This document shows, in pieces, positions 21,344 through 30,216 of a DNA stretch of 31,320 nucleotides; the first letter of the stretch is position 1, and every line of letters starts with the position of its first letter. Under the pieces are notes generated by a model. It worked only from the letters and a program-made list of their open reading frames with translations. It was not told the DNA's origin and searched no databases. Source of the DNA: a virus; the IMG/VR virus record IMGVR_UViG_3300037247_000150, positions 1-31,320 of that record. The stretch is one strand, 5' to 3'. Both the position numbers and the translations under genes were made by a program.

Positions 21344-21630
21344 TGAAAACTTCAGAGACATACAGTGCCATGCTCACGGTTAAGTTTGACTTTGCCATAG
21401 ACAACGACACCGCTAAGTGGAGCAAGCCACAAGAGGCATTTAAATATAGTACCCTGCGCCTAGCTAAGGTGTTAGGGTTTGAAGCTTCTTATCCTTATAG
21501 TGTGGTTGACACACGACTACGAGTGAGAGGAATTGGCAAGGTGGTAGTGTACCGTTATGAATCTACTCCCGGCAAAGACTTTGAATTGATAGGCAGAGTG
21601 ACACCATTCACAGCTGCAACGGAGGGTTAA
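21343..21630 (+). CDS. Small tail-associated protein
   Basis: 95 residues, starting in the stop of the LamG-like gene. The pattern (KYSTLRLAKVLGFEASYPYS; TRLRVRGIGKVVVYRYE; GKDFELIGRV) suggests an alpha/beta fold. The last part resembles the FELIGRI ending of the early gene at 4774, which is probably convergence. Placed between two tail genes and directly before the adaptor, it is likely a virion protein. Not recognised. Confidence 0.65.
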   Translation: MKTSETYSAMLTVKFDFAIDNDTAKWSKPQEAFKYSTLRLAKVLGFEASYPYSVVDTRLRVRGIGKVVVYRYESTPGKDFELIGRVTPFTAATEG

Positions 21631-22392
21631 ATGACTAAGAGAACAATACTAAAACTAGTACAGGACTTGGGTGCAGGCATTGACTCTGATGAGATTGATG
21701 CACTGGATGAGACTATTGAAGTTACTGACATCACAACCATACTTTCTCAGACACTGAAAGAAGTACTTGACCGTAAGACTTGGGAGTTTATGAAGGATAA
21801 GGTACGTCAGTTAGATGATAGAGAAGGTGGCAGCGCACAGCTTAACACCTTATTAATACCTGATGATGTTAACCGTATCAGTTGCCTACGTTATAAGGAT
21901 GGGAACACTGGTAAGTTTGGTGACTTAATATACCTTACAGCTTGTGAGTTCTTAGACATGGTTCAGACCAGAGATGGTACATTACCTGAAGTAGTAGAAA
22001 TAGTTAATGCAGATGGTGTTACTCTTAATACATTTAGTGATAGAGTACCTGTTCACTGGACATCCTTTGATGAGGTTACTATTACATTTGATGCATACGA
22101 CATCTCACAAGGTGACGGGAATATTGCAGCAGATAGTGTTATAATAGCTGATGTAGTTCCTGTTACAGACTTTACTGACCCGACAGCGGTACTGAATATA
22201 CCAGAACGAATGGAAAGTTTAGTCTTTAATGAGGCACTGAGTACATGCAACTATCGCCTACGTCAGACAGCTGACCCAAGGACAGATAGACTAGCACGAA
22301 GACAACATATCTCTCTGAGAGAGAATGAACACGTTACCAAAAAAGATACAACGGAGAAGACCTATGGGCGCAGAAGTAGAAGCGGTAGATAA
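21631..22392 (+). CDS. Tail adaptor (T7 gp11-like)
   Basis: 253 residues, close to T7 gp11 (196). Opening helices (TILKLVQDLGAGIDSDEIDA and TTILSQTLKEVLDRKTWEFM) are those of head-to-tail adaptors that dock under the portal. A beta domain follows (TLLIPDDVNRISCLRYKD; VHWTSFDEVTITFDAYD), then returning helices (ERMESLVFNEALSTCNYRLR) and a basic tail. GGAGGG precedes the ATG. The gene follows the nozzle gene here, the reverse of T7 order. Confidence 0.8.
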   Translation: MTKRTILKLVQDLGAGIDSDEIDALDETIEVTDITTILSQTLKEVLDRKTWEFMKDKVRQLDDREGGSAQLNTLLIPDDVNRISCLRYKDGNTGKFGDLIYLTACEFLDMVQTRDGTLPEVVEIVNADGVTLNTFSDRVPVHWTSFDEVTITFDAYDISQGDGNIAADSVIIADVVPVTDFTDPTAVLNIPERMESLVFNEALSTCNYRLRQTADPRTDRLARRQHISLRENEHVTKKDTTEKTYGRRSRSGR

Positions 22393-22621
22393 AGCATACC
22401 TAAGAGATTTACTAGGTGTTACACCTAACGGTAAAGAGATTTATATGATGCGTAAACCTAATGCACCATTACGCAGAATAGCATTTGGTTCGGGTGGACA
22501 ACTACCTGAATGTTTAGAAGGGGGTTACAGTAGCGTACTGATGGCACAGAGTGCTGTTGATAGTTACATTGCAGAGTTAGAAGATGCAGCTGCTAAGCAG
22601 AAAGGAAGAAAAAGTAAGTAG
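22364..22621 (+). CDS. Hypothetical small virion-region protein
   Basis: 85 residues from the ATG at 22364, which has GGAGAAG at 7 nt; an upstream in-frame ATG at 22325 lacks this. It overlaps the adaptor gene by 29 nt. The product (MGAEVEAVDKAYLRDLLGVT...) contains YMMRKPNAPLRRIAFGSGG and a basic helical end (LEDAAAKQKGRKSK). Function unknown; it ends the tail block before the hairpin pair. Confidence 0.7.
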   Translation: MGAEVEAVDKAYLRDLLGVTPNGKEIYMMRKPNAPLRRIAFGSGGQLPECLEGGYSSVLMAQSAVDSYIAELEDAAAKQKGRKSK

Positions 22622-22626
22622 TATAT

Positions 22627-22648
22627 GTAAACTCTGCGCGGAGTTTAC
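22627..22648 (+). terminator. Perfect 8-bp hairpin after the tail block
   Basis: GTAAACTC, loop TGCGCG, GAGTTTAC: a perfect stem with no T-run. With the next hairpin it forms a tandem pair in a 122-nt gap. It may protect mRNA ends or reduce transcription into the internal-core genes. Confidence 0.5.
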
Positions 22649-22654
22649 TGCAGT

Positions 22655-22680
22655 ATAAGAGGCTACCAAGCCTCTCTTAT
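22655..22680 (+). terminator. Second hairpin, weak terminator-like
   Basis: AGAGGCT, loop ACCA, AGCCTCT, extended by ATA/TAT around a 2-nt bulge, followed by TGTATCTACTT. The tract is too poor in T for a strong terminator, so partial termination or RNA stability is likelier. No convincing promoter was seen before 22744. Confidence 0.55.
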
Positions 22681-22743
22681 TGTATCTACTTCCATGTAGT
22701 TTTATTCGCTGTCCATAGCTCAATTATAACGAGGTATTAAATC

Positions 22744-23223
22744 TTGTCAAGAACTATCAACTCTATAGAAATAACTAGTCTAAGCTTTAAAGACCTTAGA
22801 ACATTAATGAATAACCAACCCGTACAACACCTTGATGAGGTGCCGTTTGGTAACTTTGAATTGAAGTTAGACCTCTGTGATGATGTATACAACTACTCCG
22901 TAGACACGGGATACTGTCACTGTTATGCTGCATTCGTTGACGGAGATTATGCAGGGTATATGGTAGTGATGGCATCTGAAATGATTCATCATAAAGATAC
23001 TATACAAGCCGTAACAGATTCATTCTATATAGCACCTGAGTACAGAAGTACTGGGGTGTTTTCTGCGTTAATATATTACGTGGAACAAGACTTAAGTAAG
23101 AACAATATTAGATTTTTCACAATAGGACTTAATCCTAATATGCCACACTTCGACCAGATGCTGACATACATGGGAACTAAGCAGTATCAACATACAGAGT
23201 ATTTAATTACTAAGGAATTATAA
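22744..23223 (+). CDS. GNAT-family acetyltransferase
   Basis: 159 residues with a TTG start at 22744, supported by CGAGG 9 nt upstream. GNAT motif A is visible: TDSFYIAPEYRSTGVFSALI (91-110), with the acetyl-CoA loop R101-S-T-G-V-F; the last position is F rather than the usual G or A. Strand beta4 (YAGYMVVMAS) precedes it. The substrate is unknown. Its place before the gp14-like gene is that of T7 gene 13, so it may be a virion or assembly protein rather than a free metabolic enzyme. Confidence 0.8.
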   Translation: MSRTINSIEITSLSFKDLRTLMNNQPVQHLDEVPFGNFELKLDLCDDVYNYSVDTGYCHCYAAFVDGDYAGYMVVMASEMIHHKDTIQAVTDSFYIAPEYRSTGVFSALIYYVEQDLSKNNIRFFTIGLNPNMPHFDQMLTYMGTKQYQHTEYLITKEL

Positions 23224-23663
23224 TGGCATCAGCAGCATTAGCAATAGTAAGTTTGATAGGTATTGGTGTACAAGCAGTACAGCAGCGTAAGATAGGCAAA
23301 GAACAGAAGAAGCAGAATAAGCTAGCCAACAAGATAGCTGCTATCCAACGTAGACGTAATGTTAAGCGCAGCATAGCAGCCTCTCGTATACAGGTGGCAC
23401 AACAACAAGCCTTAGGATTTCGGTTAGGAGTTGGTGGCAGCACAGCTGTACAAGGCGCAACAGCAGGTGTACTAAGTGATACTGCATCAGCAGTTGGAGC
23501 ATCTAACTTACAATTTACAGGACAGCAATTCCAAGCACAATTTGCAGATAACATTAGCGGATTCCAAGAGACATCAGCATTAGCAGGTGCAGTTAGTAAT
23601 GTTGCAGGTGGTGTAGCAAACAATCCAAAGGCATTAGAAGCCTTGACTAGTCTGGTAGGTTAA
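23223..23663 (+). CDS. Internal virion protein (T7 gp14-like)
   Basis: 146 residues (T7 gp14 is 196). An N-terminal hydrophobic segment (ALAIVSLIGIGVQAV) is followed by a basic coil (QRKIGKEQKKQNKLANKIAAIQRRR) and the segment GFRLGVGGSTAVQGATAGVL. In T7, gp14 ejects first and inserts in the outer membrane. The match is by layout and position before the two large core proteins. It starts in the stop of the GNAT gene (TAATG). Confidence 0.75.
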   Translation: MASAALAIVSLIGIGVQAVQQRKIGKEQKKQNKLANKIAAIQRRRNVKRSIAASRIQVAQQQALGFRLGVGGSTAVQGATAGVLSDTASAVGASNLQFTGQQFQAQFADNISGFQETSALAGAVSNVAGGVANNPKALEALTSLVG

Positions 23664-23664
23664 C

Positions 23665-26600
23665 ATGGCAGAAGAACTATTAAACCCTGAAAGCTTTGGT
23701 AAGGTGATAGACACGGATGTCTCCTCCGACAAAGAAGTGATGGCACCTGACAGCATGGCAACGCTGTTGGATGATGCCTTAACTGAAGGCAATACCAAAC
23801 AGGCAGACCTTGCAACTCAGAATGCAATGATACAAGGTAAGGCCACTAATACAGAAACAATTAACTTAGCTGCAGCCTCCTCCGAAGGGGCTGTGGCTTT
23901 GTCTATTGCTGCAGATAAATTATATGGTGAGATTGAAGGCAACATCCGTAATATAGGTAATAGCTTCGCAGAGATTAGCCCTAATGATATGCCGGGAGTA
24001 CTGGAACAAGTAGTAACAGCACAGACTCAAGTGAATGAATTCCGTAAGAGTCCCGTAGCGACAGAATTAGCTGTCATACGTGGTGCAACTACCACTCCAC
24101 TAGCTGAAGCAGTTCAGAAGGAGTTAGCGTTCTCTCTGGCTGCGCACAATGAGATATCAGCCCTGCTAGATGACCAAGGTATATGGGATACCATTGCTAA
24201 CATAGGTGGTAACTTTGTTCCATTCCGGCAGGCAACTGACTATAGTGACACCAAGGATAATATCAGTGAGCATCCTGACCTTAAAGATGTTATAGATGGC
24301 AACAGTATTGCTAGCATGATAGGTTCATTTCAGGCGCTGCCTACTGAGCGTAAGGTAGCTATCTTTCCCATGATAGTTGAGGCAGTATTACAAGCTACAG
24401 GTGTGGATTATTCACCGGGAAACGTGCTACTTAGGTCAGATAAGAATGTACTGAATGCTGCAGGTATACTAATTAGGTTCCTACAACCAGAAGGTGGGGA
24501 ACGTGCAACACTTGAGACTAAAATCTTAGGTGGTATAGATGTACTTAGTGTGCTACCCTTTGGTGCTATAAGCAAAGCAGCCAAGCTAGCGACTATACCT
24601 AGCACCTCACCTCTAGCAGCAGCCCTAGCAGGTAAACGCTTAGCCAAGATTAATAAGCTAACTCCTGTGACACGTAAGAACATGGAGGGTATCCTTGCTA
24701 ATGCAGGTGACTACTTACGCAGAGTGAATAACCCTGTCAAGGTTGTGGCTAACGCAGGTGATACTAAACAAGCAGCACACATGAACCTAGCTGCTATGAT
24801 GGATGATGACGTAGCCAAAGCTTATGGTTTACCTAGTGATGGCGCATATAAAAATGCTATGCCTATGAGAGCTGATGCAGCTACTCCTGAATTCGTAGAA
24901 GGATTAGTATCAGAGACAGCAGAGGCTTTGAATGGATTCATTAGTAAGAGCCAAGGTTTTGTACGAAGCATGACTTCAGAGTCAGACTTGATTACATTAG
25001 GTGTAATTGGTAAGTCAGAACGTAACTTAGTAGTTAGAAACTTTTATAACGATATGGAATTAAAAGCTGAAGACTTATTACAAGAAGGTATAAGCCTTAC
25101 TGATGTTAAAGTACTTGAGAAGTCCATTGATGAAGCAGGATTTACATATGAGTTTGTCTTACAAAACACCAAGCACCTTGAACTTGAAGCAGCAGGAGAG
25201 CTTACCAATCTTAAACCTAAAACTCACACAGCATTCCGTAGTTGGCGAGTTAATGAGCAAACGGGTAACTTTGAAGAGACAGTTAAGCACCTGTCCAAGG
25301 CAGGCAGTGGCAGAATTGCAGGACTATCACCTGCTGCATGGTCAGTTACTAAGAAGGGAGGTATGGACTTCAACGATGCCGTCAAGCAGTCAACAGCACT
25401 GGAAGATGTCTCAGTTACTAGCAAGCAACTTATCAATAGGCAGTGGATTGAAGCCAACGAAGGGATTGCAGGAATTGGTGGTACTAAAAGCCGTGCTCGT
25501 ATTGAGTCTATTGAACTGGCAGGAGATGAGTATATTAATAAAGGGTCGCAGATACGGGGTAAAGTCTTTACAGAGAATGAGCTTATTGCAGGTGTGCAGA
25601 CCAGAGATGGCACCGTAAGATTAACTAAGCAGAATGAGATTGAAGGCTACTACAAACGTAGAGTATTTGCGGATAACCTGTGGAGTATTCAGAACTACAT
25701 CACCCGTAGAGAACTACAGATAGCAGGGTTCAATAGCTCCGTCACCTTGAAGGGACAGGGCTTATCTGTTAAGACATTTGATACCCCATTGGCAGCAGCC
25801 ATGTCAGCTAATCAGCGTGTAGGACGTAACGTTTACATCACCAACACAGATGAGACAGTGGCATTAACCACTGAGCTTATTGAGAAGCAGTATGCTAAAG
25901 GCAAGGTGCTAGTACGTTCACGTAACGATTGGAATGTAACAGGTGCAGGAGATTTAGCCCGTGGTGGTGAGGTTGTAGAGTATATCTTCTTAGAACGAAA
26001 AGCTCTAAAGAACTTACCAGACCAAGTATTACATTATAAGAACGGATATGTGCCTAAGATTAATGAAGGTGTGGAGTATGTAGTTAAACGTAAGATGCCT
26101 GTTGATAAAGTAGGTGTTACAGGAGCAACTAAAGATACAGCACTAAGAGCATTCAGTTCTAATGCAGATGCCTTGTTATTCCAAGAGCGTGAGATAGCTA
26201 AGATACTAGCCAAGCACCCTGAAAAGACTCAGGATGAAGTGGCTAAGTTGTTTGAAATAGCAGATGGTAGCAAAATGGCACAGATGGAGCGTATGGAGAA
26301 CGCACTGAGTGGCACAGGAGGGCTATACACTGGCACACGTAGTGCAGATGACTTACTGATGGGCTTAGATGGTGTTCCTATTGAGCGTATGGCTCCGGGT
26401 GAGGCATTTGGCAGATATATTGACCACCTTGGTGGAGCGGTAACACGTAATGAGTGGAGAATAGGACAAGAACAGCAGTGGCTTAACACTGTACGTAAGA
26501 TGGACAATGGCATAGAGATTAAAGGCTTCAACGGTACATTCTTACCTGATACCCCGGAAGGCAACGCCCTACGACGTATGCGTAACCAGATTAACACATG

Positions 26601-28440
26601 GAATCGTGTACCTAGCAGACAAGAGAGCTTATTTGAGGGTATGATACAGAAGTACCATGACTGGATGCTTGAAGGTTCCCGTAAAATGGGACTTAATAAG
26701 AACAGTATCAACCATGCACTATGGCTCAAGCATGCTGACCCTGTGTCTGCCATCCTTACAGCTAACATGCACGTTATGTTAGGTGCTATGGCTCCCGTTC
26801 AGGTGTATGTACAAGCATCAGCTGCTACAGTAGCGCTGAGCTTAGTACCTATCAAGAGTATACCGGGAATCATTGCAGATACTGCACGGTTTACCATGCT
26901 AGATAACATCCGTAACTTCAGTACATTTGAGAAGGTACTAGTCAAGTTAGTTAATGGCAAGCAGGTGTTAAAAGAACAAGAGGAAATGTACAAAGGTTGG
27001 AGAAGGTCAGGTCTATATGACTCTGTACGTTCCAACGCTGACATGAACTACATGTCCAGTACAGGACTAGGCATAACATCTGACTTTATGCGTAAGGGCA
27101 GTAATGCTTCCTTAATATTTTATAGAGCAGGCGAGCTAACTAACAGACGTATTAGCTTTATCTCTGCATACACTAGGTGGAAGACTGCTAATCCTAAGGC
27201 TACATTAGACAATGACAACCTATTACAGGTGGTACAAGAGGCTAATAAGACTATGCTTGAGCTGAACGCTGCTAACAAGGCTTGGTGGCAAGGTGGGGCA
27301 GGAACGTCAGCACCACAGCGTGTACTATCTATCACAGGACAGTTCCAACAAGTACTGGCTAAGACTGTGGAGTTATCCCTTAAGGGTACAAAACAGGGAG
27401 GCTTTACTAAAGCTCAGAAGGCGCGTATTGCTACAGGACAGGTATTAATATTTGGAGCAGCAGGTGTACCTTTACTTAACGTTGTACTCCCTGCATACTT
27501 TGAGTGGCTAGGTATTGAGCCTAACAGTGCAGCTGCTAATGCATTTAACCAAGGAGCTACAGGTGCTTTAGTCAGAGAGGTGTTTGCTGCAGGTATTGAT
27601 ATCGCAAGTAGAGCATCATTGTTTAGTGGTACATTTGAAACTATGAGGGACATTATTACAAGTAAAGACCCTATGTGGCAGAAAATGTTAGCTGTGAGTG
27701 GTACTACAGGACAGCGAATTGTAGAAGCAGTGTCAACAGCAAGTATGGTAGCTAAGTCTCAAGCATTTACTGCTCTGGCTGAATTAGAGCCGTTACTTAT
27801 GCATGACCGTAGTGGAGAGACTATAATGCAAGAGCCTACTATGATAGAAACAGCTCGTGATATTGCTGTACTGTTAGGTACAATACCGTCAGGTAGTCGT
27901 GGTATATTAAAAGCATTGATGATGCATAACTCAGGCAAAATACTTGACCGAAGAGGCCGTGTAGTTATTGACACCACTGATGAAGGCGGTTTTACCTTTG
28001 CGGATAAAATGGGAGTGGCATTAGGCTTTCAGTTAACCCGTGAAACTAGGGTACGGTTACTACAGCAGCACAATAGAGACACTGATGCAACAGTTAACGC
28101 TGCAGCACAGGTTATCATAGCTTCTTACCATAGATATGTGTACACCCATAACATGAACCCTAAGTATGCACAATCAGTGAGCAATGTGGTACAATTGATA
28201 CACGAATCAGTGGACAATCCCTACTTAGTGGAACGTATTATGTCTCGTGTTGAGAGTGGTATCTTTAAGGATGCTAAGTCCGTAGAAGAACGTGAGATGC
28301 TGAAGTTCTATGAGTCAGTAGCAGCTGAGAAGCTAACTGAAGGTGTCATGATGGACACAGGTATTAACTTTGGTAAACTATTTAATAAACAAGCTATCGT
28401 GCAACCATTCCAACACACGTTAGAACAGGAGAATAAATAA
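23665..28440 (+). CDS. Giant internal core protein (T7 gp16-like, no lytic transglycosylase seen)
   Basis: 1591 residues (T7 gp16: 1318). It should lie in the capsid core and be ejected to build the channel across the cell envelope. The first 150 residues are acidic and helical, without the E-S and GLMQ motifs of the lytic transglycosylase at the T7 gp16 N-terminus. Hydrophobic stretches occur near 1033-1065 (AMAPVQVYVQASAATVALSL) and 1257-1285 (QVLIFGAAGVPLLNVVLPAY), candidates for membrane contact. The remainder is alternating helix and beta. No frameshift was seen. It joins the next gene as TAATG. Confidence 0.8.
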   Translation: MAEELLNPESFGKVIDTDVSSDKEVMAPDSMATLLDDALTEGNTKQADLATQNAMIQGKATNTETINLAAASSEGAVALSIAADKLYGEIEGNIRNIGNSFAEISPNDMPGVLEQVVTAQTQVNEFRKSPVATELAVIRGATTTPLAEAVQKELAFSLAAHNEISALLDDQGIWDTIANIGGNFVPFRQATDYSDTKDNISEHPDLKDVIDGNSIASMIGSFQALPTERKVAIFPMIVEAVLQATGVDYSPGNVLLRSDKNVLNAAGILIRFLQPEGGERATLETKILGGIDVLSVLPFGAISKAAKLATIPSTSPLAAALAGKRLAKINKLTPVTRKNMEGILANAGDYLRRVNNPVKVVANAGDTKQAAHMNLAAMMDDDVAKAYGLPSDGAYKNAMPMRADAATPEFVEGLVSETAEALNGFISKSQGFVRSMTSESDLITLGVIGKSERNLVVRNFYNDMELKAEDLLQEGISLTDVKVLEKSIDEAGFTYEFVLQNTKHLELEAAGELTNLKPKTHTAFRSWRVNEQTGNFEETVKHLSKAGSGRIAGLSPAAWSVTKKGGMDFNDAVKQSTALEDVSVTSKQLINRQWIEANEGIAGIGGTKSRARIESIELAGDEYINKGSQIRGKVFTENELIAGVQTRDGTVRLTKQNEIEGYYKRRVFADNLWSIQNYITRRELQIAGFNSSVTLKGQGLSVKTFDTPLAAAMSANQRVGRNVYITNTDETVALTTELIEKQYAKGKVLVRSRNDWNVTGAGDLARGGEVVEYIFLERKALKNLPDQVLHYKNGYVPKINEGVEYVVKRKMPVDKVGVTGATKDTALRAFSSNADALLFQEREIAKILAKHPEKTQDEVAKLFEIADGSKMAQMERMENALSGTGGLYTGTRSADDLLMGLDGVPIERMAPGEAFGRYIDHLGGAVTRNEWRIGQEQQWLNTVRKMDNGIEIKGFNGTFLPDTPEGNALRRMRNQINTWNRVPSRQESLFEGMIQKYHDWMLEGSRKMGLNKNSINHALWLKHADPVSAILTANMHVMLGAMAPVQVYVQASAATVALSLVPIKSIPGIIADTARFTMLDNIRNFSTFEKVLVKLVNGKQVLKEQEEMYKGWRRSGLYDSVRSNADMNYMSSTGLGITSDFMRKGSNASLIFYRAGELTNRRISFISAYTRWKTANPKATLDNDNLLQVVQEANKTMLELNAANKAWWQGGAGTSAPQRVLSITGQFQQVLAKTVELSLKGTKQGGFTKAQKARIATGQVLIFGAAGVPLLNVVLPAYFEWLGIEPNSAAANAFNQGATGALVREVFAAGIDIASRASLFSGTFETMRDIITSKDPMWQKMLAVSGTTGQRIVEAVSTASMVAKSQAFTALAELEPLLMHDRSGETIMQEPTMIETARDIAVLLGTIPSGSRGILKALMMHNSGKILDRRGRVVIDTTDEGGFTFADKMGVALGFQLTRETRVRLLQQHNRDTDATVNAAAQVIIASYHRYVYTHNMNPKYAQSVSNVVQLIHESVDNPYLVERIMSRVESGIFKDAKSVEEREMLKFYESVAAEKLTEGVMMDTGINFGKLFNKQAIVQPFQHTLEQENK

Positions 28441-30215
28441 TGGCAGCTTCGCCCTTTGCTACGTCAGGTAATGTAGCCGATATTGCACCAGTACAGTTGA
28501 GGGGTGGCTTCACCCCTAACACTGGCATTGCTGATGCAGTAGTTAACGTGGCTAACTTAGCCATACCACTTATCACTAAGGCTCATGAGGATGAGCTTGT
28601 AGATGATGTGTCAGGTAGAATTAAAGCAGTAAGTCTTGCACTAAAAGCAACTAGGTTCCCCTCCATTCAGGATAGTATATTCAGTGAGGAGGCTTTAGCT
28701 AATCCACAAGTAGCACTAGCACTGAAGGAGTTCACTCTTATACAGGATGCTGCCACTAAGGGCAGATTACCACAGACATTTGCACTTGAACGCTTGGAGC
28801 TTATACAGAATAACGCAATACGTAATGCTCCTGAGTTTGAAGCAGAGATACGTGGTGCCATGAGGGATGCAACAGGACAAGACCCACAGAAGACTCTGTT
28901 CCAACAGTTAATTAGTACTACCAGTGGTAAGACTGCACAGCAGAAACTGGATGAACAATTGTTCATTGAAGCAGGCAAGCAGGGTATCACAGTTGAGAAG
29001 CTTATAGCTATAAATCACTCTGTAGCACAGAACCAGATACAACAACAACAATATGACCTAGCAGCTAAGCAAGGTACATATGACTTAAATACACTTAGTA
29101 AAGATGTTGCTATTAAGAGTGCTACAATAATCACAGATATAATGTCTACTGTGAATAAGACATTAGTAGGTGGTGGTAGTATTGGTGTAAATGAGAAGCG
29201 TAACTTAATAACGCAAGTTAATGCTGCTTACGGAGTAGCATCTGCACAAATTATGGCTAATGTTAATGGCGTGAACGTATCAGGTACGGCAGTGCAAGCA
29301 GAACTTGCTCCACTTAATGCTATGAGGGACAATACTATTGCTATGATTGAAGATAACACAATGCAGACTATGCTCTCACAACACAACAAAGTAATCGTAG
29401 ACTCCACCGTCAGTAACGTGTTGCACAATGAGCAGTTTGGAGGCATTTATGCACTAGCAGGGGAACGTGGACTGCTAGACTGGATGAAGTGGATGGGTAA
29501 AGCAGGTGGTACAGCTGAAGGTAAAGCTTTAGTAGCCTCCCTTAATGCAGATGCTAAGATAGGCTTTGAATTAAACAACATAGGTAAAGCTTATACTGAA
29601 ATAGGTGGTGCTGTAGAGCCTGAGACTAAGCAGGCTAAACAAGAGCGTGTGATAGCTGCAGGCATTGCATTAGCAACGCAGGGTATACCTGAAGAGTTTC
29701 AGATTACAGCACTAGAAGAGATTAAGAAGTTTGGTGGTGAAGAACTAGCATGGTCTAGCTTTAACAGCAACAAGGTGTTAACAGCCACTGCTACAAGCAA
29801 CAAGCTTAAAGCAGCATTCATTAATATGCAGGTGACAACCACTGCAGGGCTATCGAGTGAGTTACTTAACTTAGCTGCTGACCCTGAGTTACCGCTAGAA
29901 CGATTAGAACTTAACCAAGCAGACCAGTTGCATATTAAACCTCAAAGTGGATTTGGTACAGTTGGCCGTGATGCTAGATTAGCAGAGGGTAGACTGCAGA
30001 CATTCGTTGATAGGTTCAATAGAGCCAACAGCATATCTGCTAAGTACAACGGAGCAGGCATACTACCTTCAGCTAGGTATCAAGGTGCAGCTCAGTACTG
30101 GGAAATTGTGAAGAGTGCAGCTAGTGCTGCAGTAGCACCGAAGGAGAAGACTAGCGCGCCTAGGACAGTGGTTCGTGACAGTGATGGTAACCTTAGCTTT
30201 AGTGACGGGAGTTAA
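28440..30215 (+). CDS. Internal core protein (T7 gp15-like)
   Basis: 591 residues (T7 gp15: 747), nearly all helical: ATKGRLPQTFALERLELIQN, AQQKLDEQLFIEAGKQ, and ERVIAAGIALATQG. It has the size, position and character of the second large core protein of T7-like virions, although here it follows rather than precedes the giant one. The N-terminal 20 residues are glycine- and proline-containing and mobile-looking. Starts with GGAGAATAAATAATG. Confidence 0.7.
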   Translation: MAASPFATSGNVADIAPVQLRGGFTPNTGIADAVVNVANLAIPLITKAHEDELVDDVSGRIKAVSLALKATRFPSIQDSIFSEEALANPQVALALKEFTLIQDAATKGRLPQTFALERLELIQNNAIRNAPEFEAEIRGAMRDATGQDPQKTLFQQLISTTSGKTAQQKLDEQLFIEAGKQGITVEKLIAINHSVAQNQIQQQQYDLAAKQGTYDLNTLSKDVAIKSATIITDIMSTVNKTLVGGGSIGVNEKRNLITQVNAAYGVASAQIMANVNGVNVSGTAVQAELAPLNAMRDNTIAMIEDNTMQTMLSQHNKVIVDSTVSNVLHNEQFGGIYALAGERGLLDWMKWMGKAGGTAEGKALVASLNADAKIGFELNNIGKAYTEIGGAVEPETKQAKQERVIAAGIALATQGIPEEFQITALEEIKKFGGEELAWSSFNSNKVLTATATSNKLKAAFINMQVTTTAGLSSELLNLAADPELPLERLELNQADQLHIKPQSGFGTVGRDARLAEGRLQTFVDRFNRANSISAKYNGAGILPSARYQGAAQYWEIVKSAASAAVAPKEKTSAPRTVVRDSDGNLSFSDGS

Positions 30216-30216
30216 C

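Noticed and set aside
25103-25618. 171-codon plus-strand frame inside the giant core gene
   Set aside because: It lies wholly within the 1591-residue gene in another frame, is unlike any protein and is rich in residues expected from a shifted frame.
26229-26768. 179-codon minus-strand frame
   Set aside because: Antisense shadow of the giant core gene with serine/arginine/leucine-rich composition typical of antisense frames.
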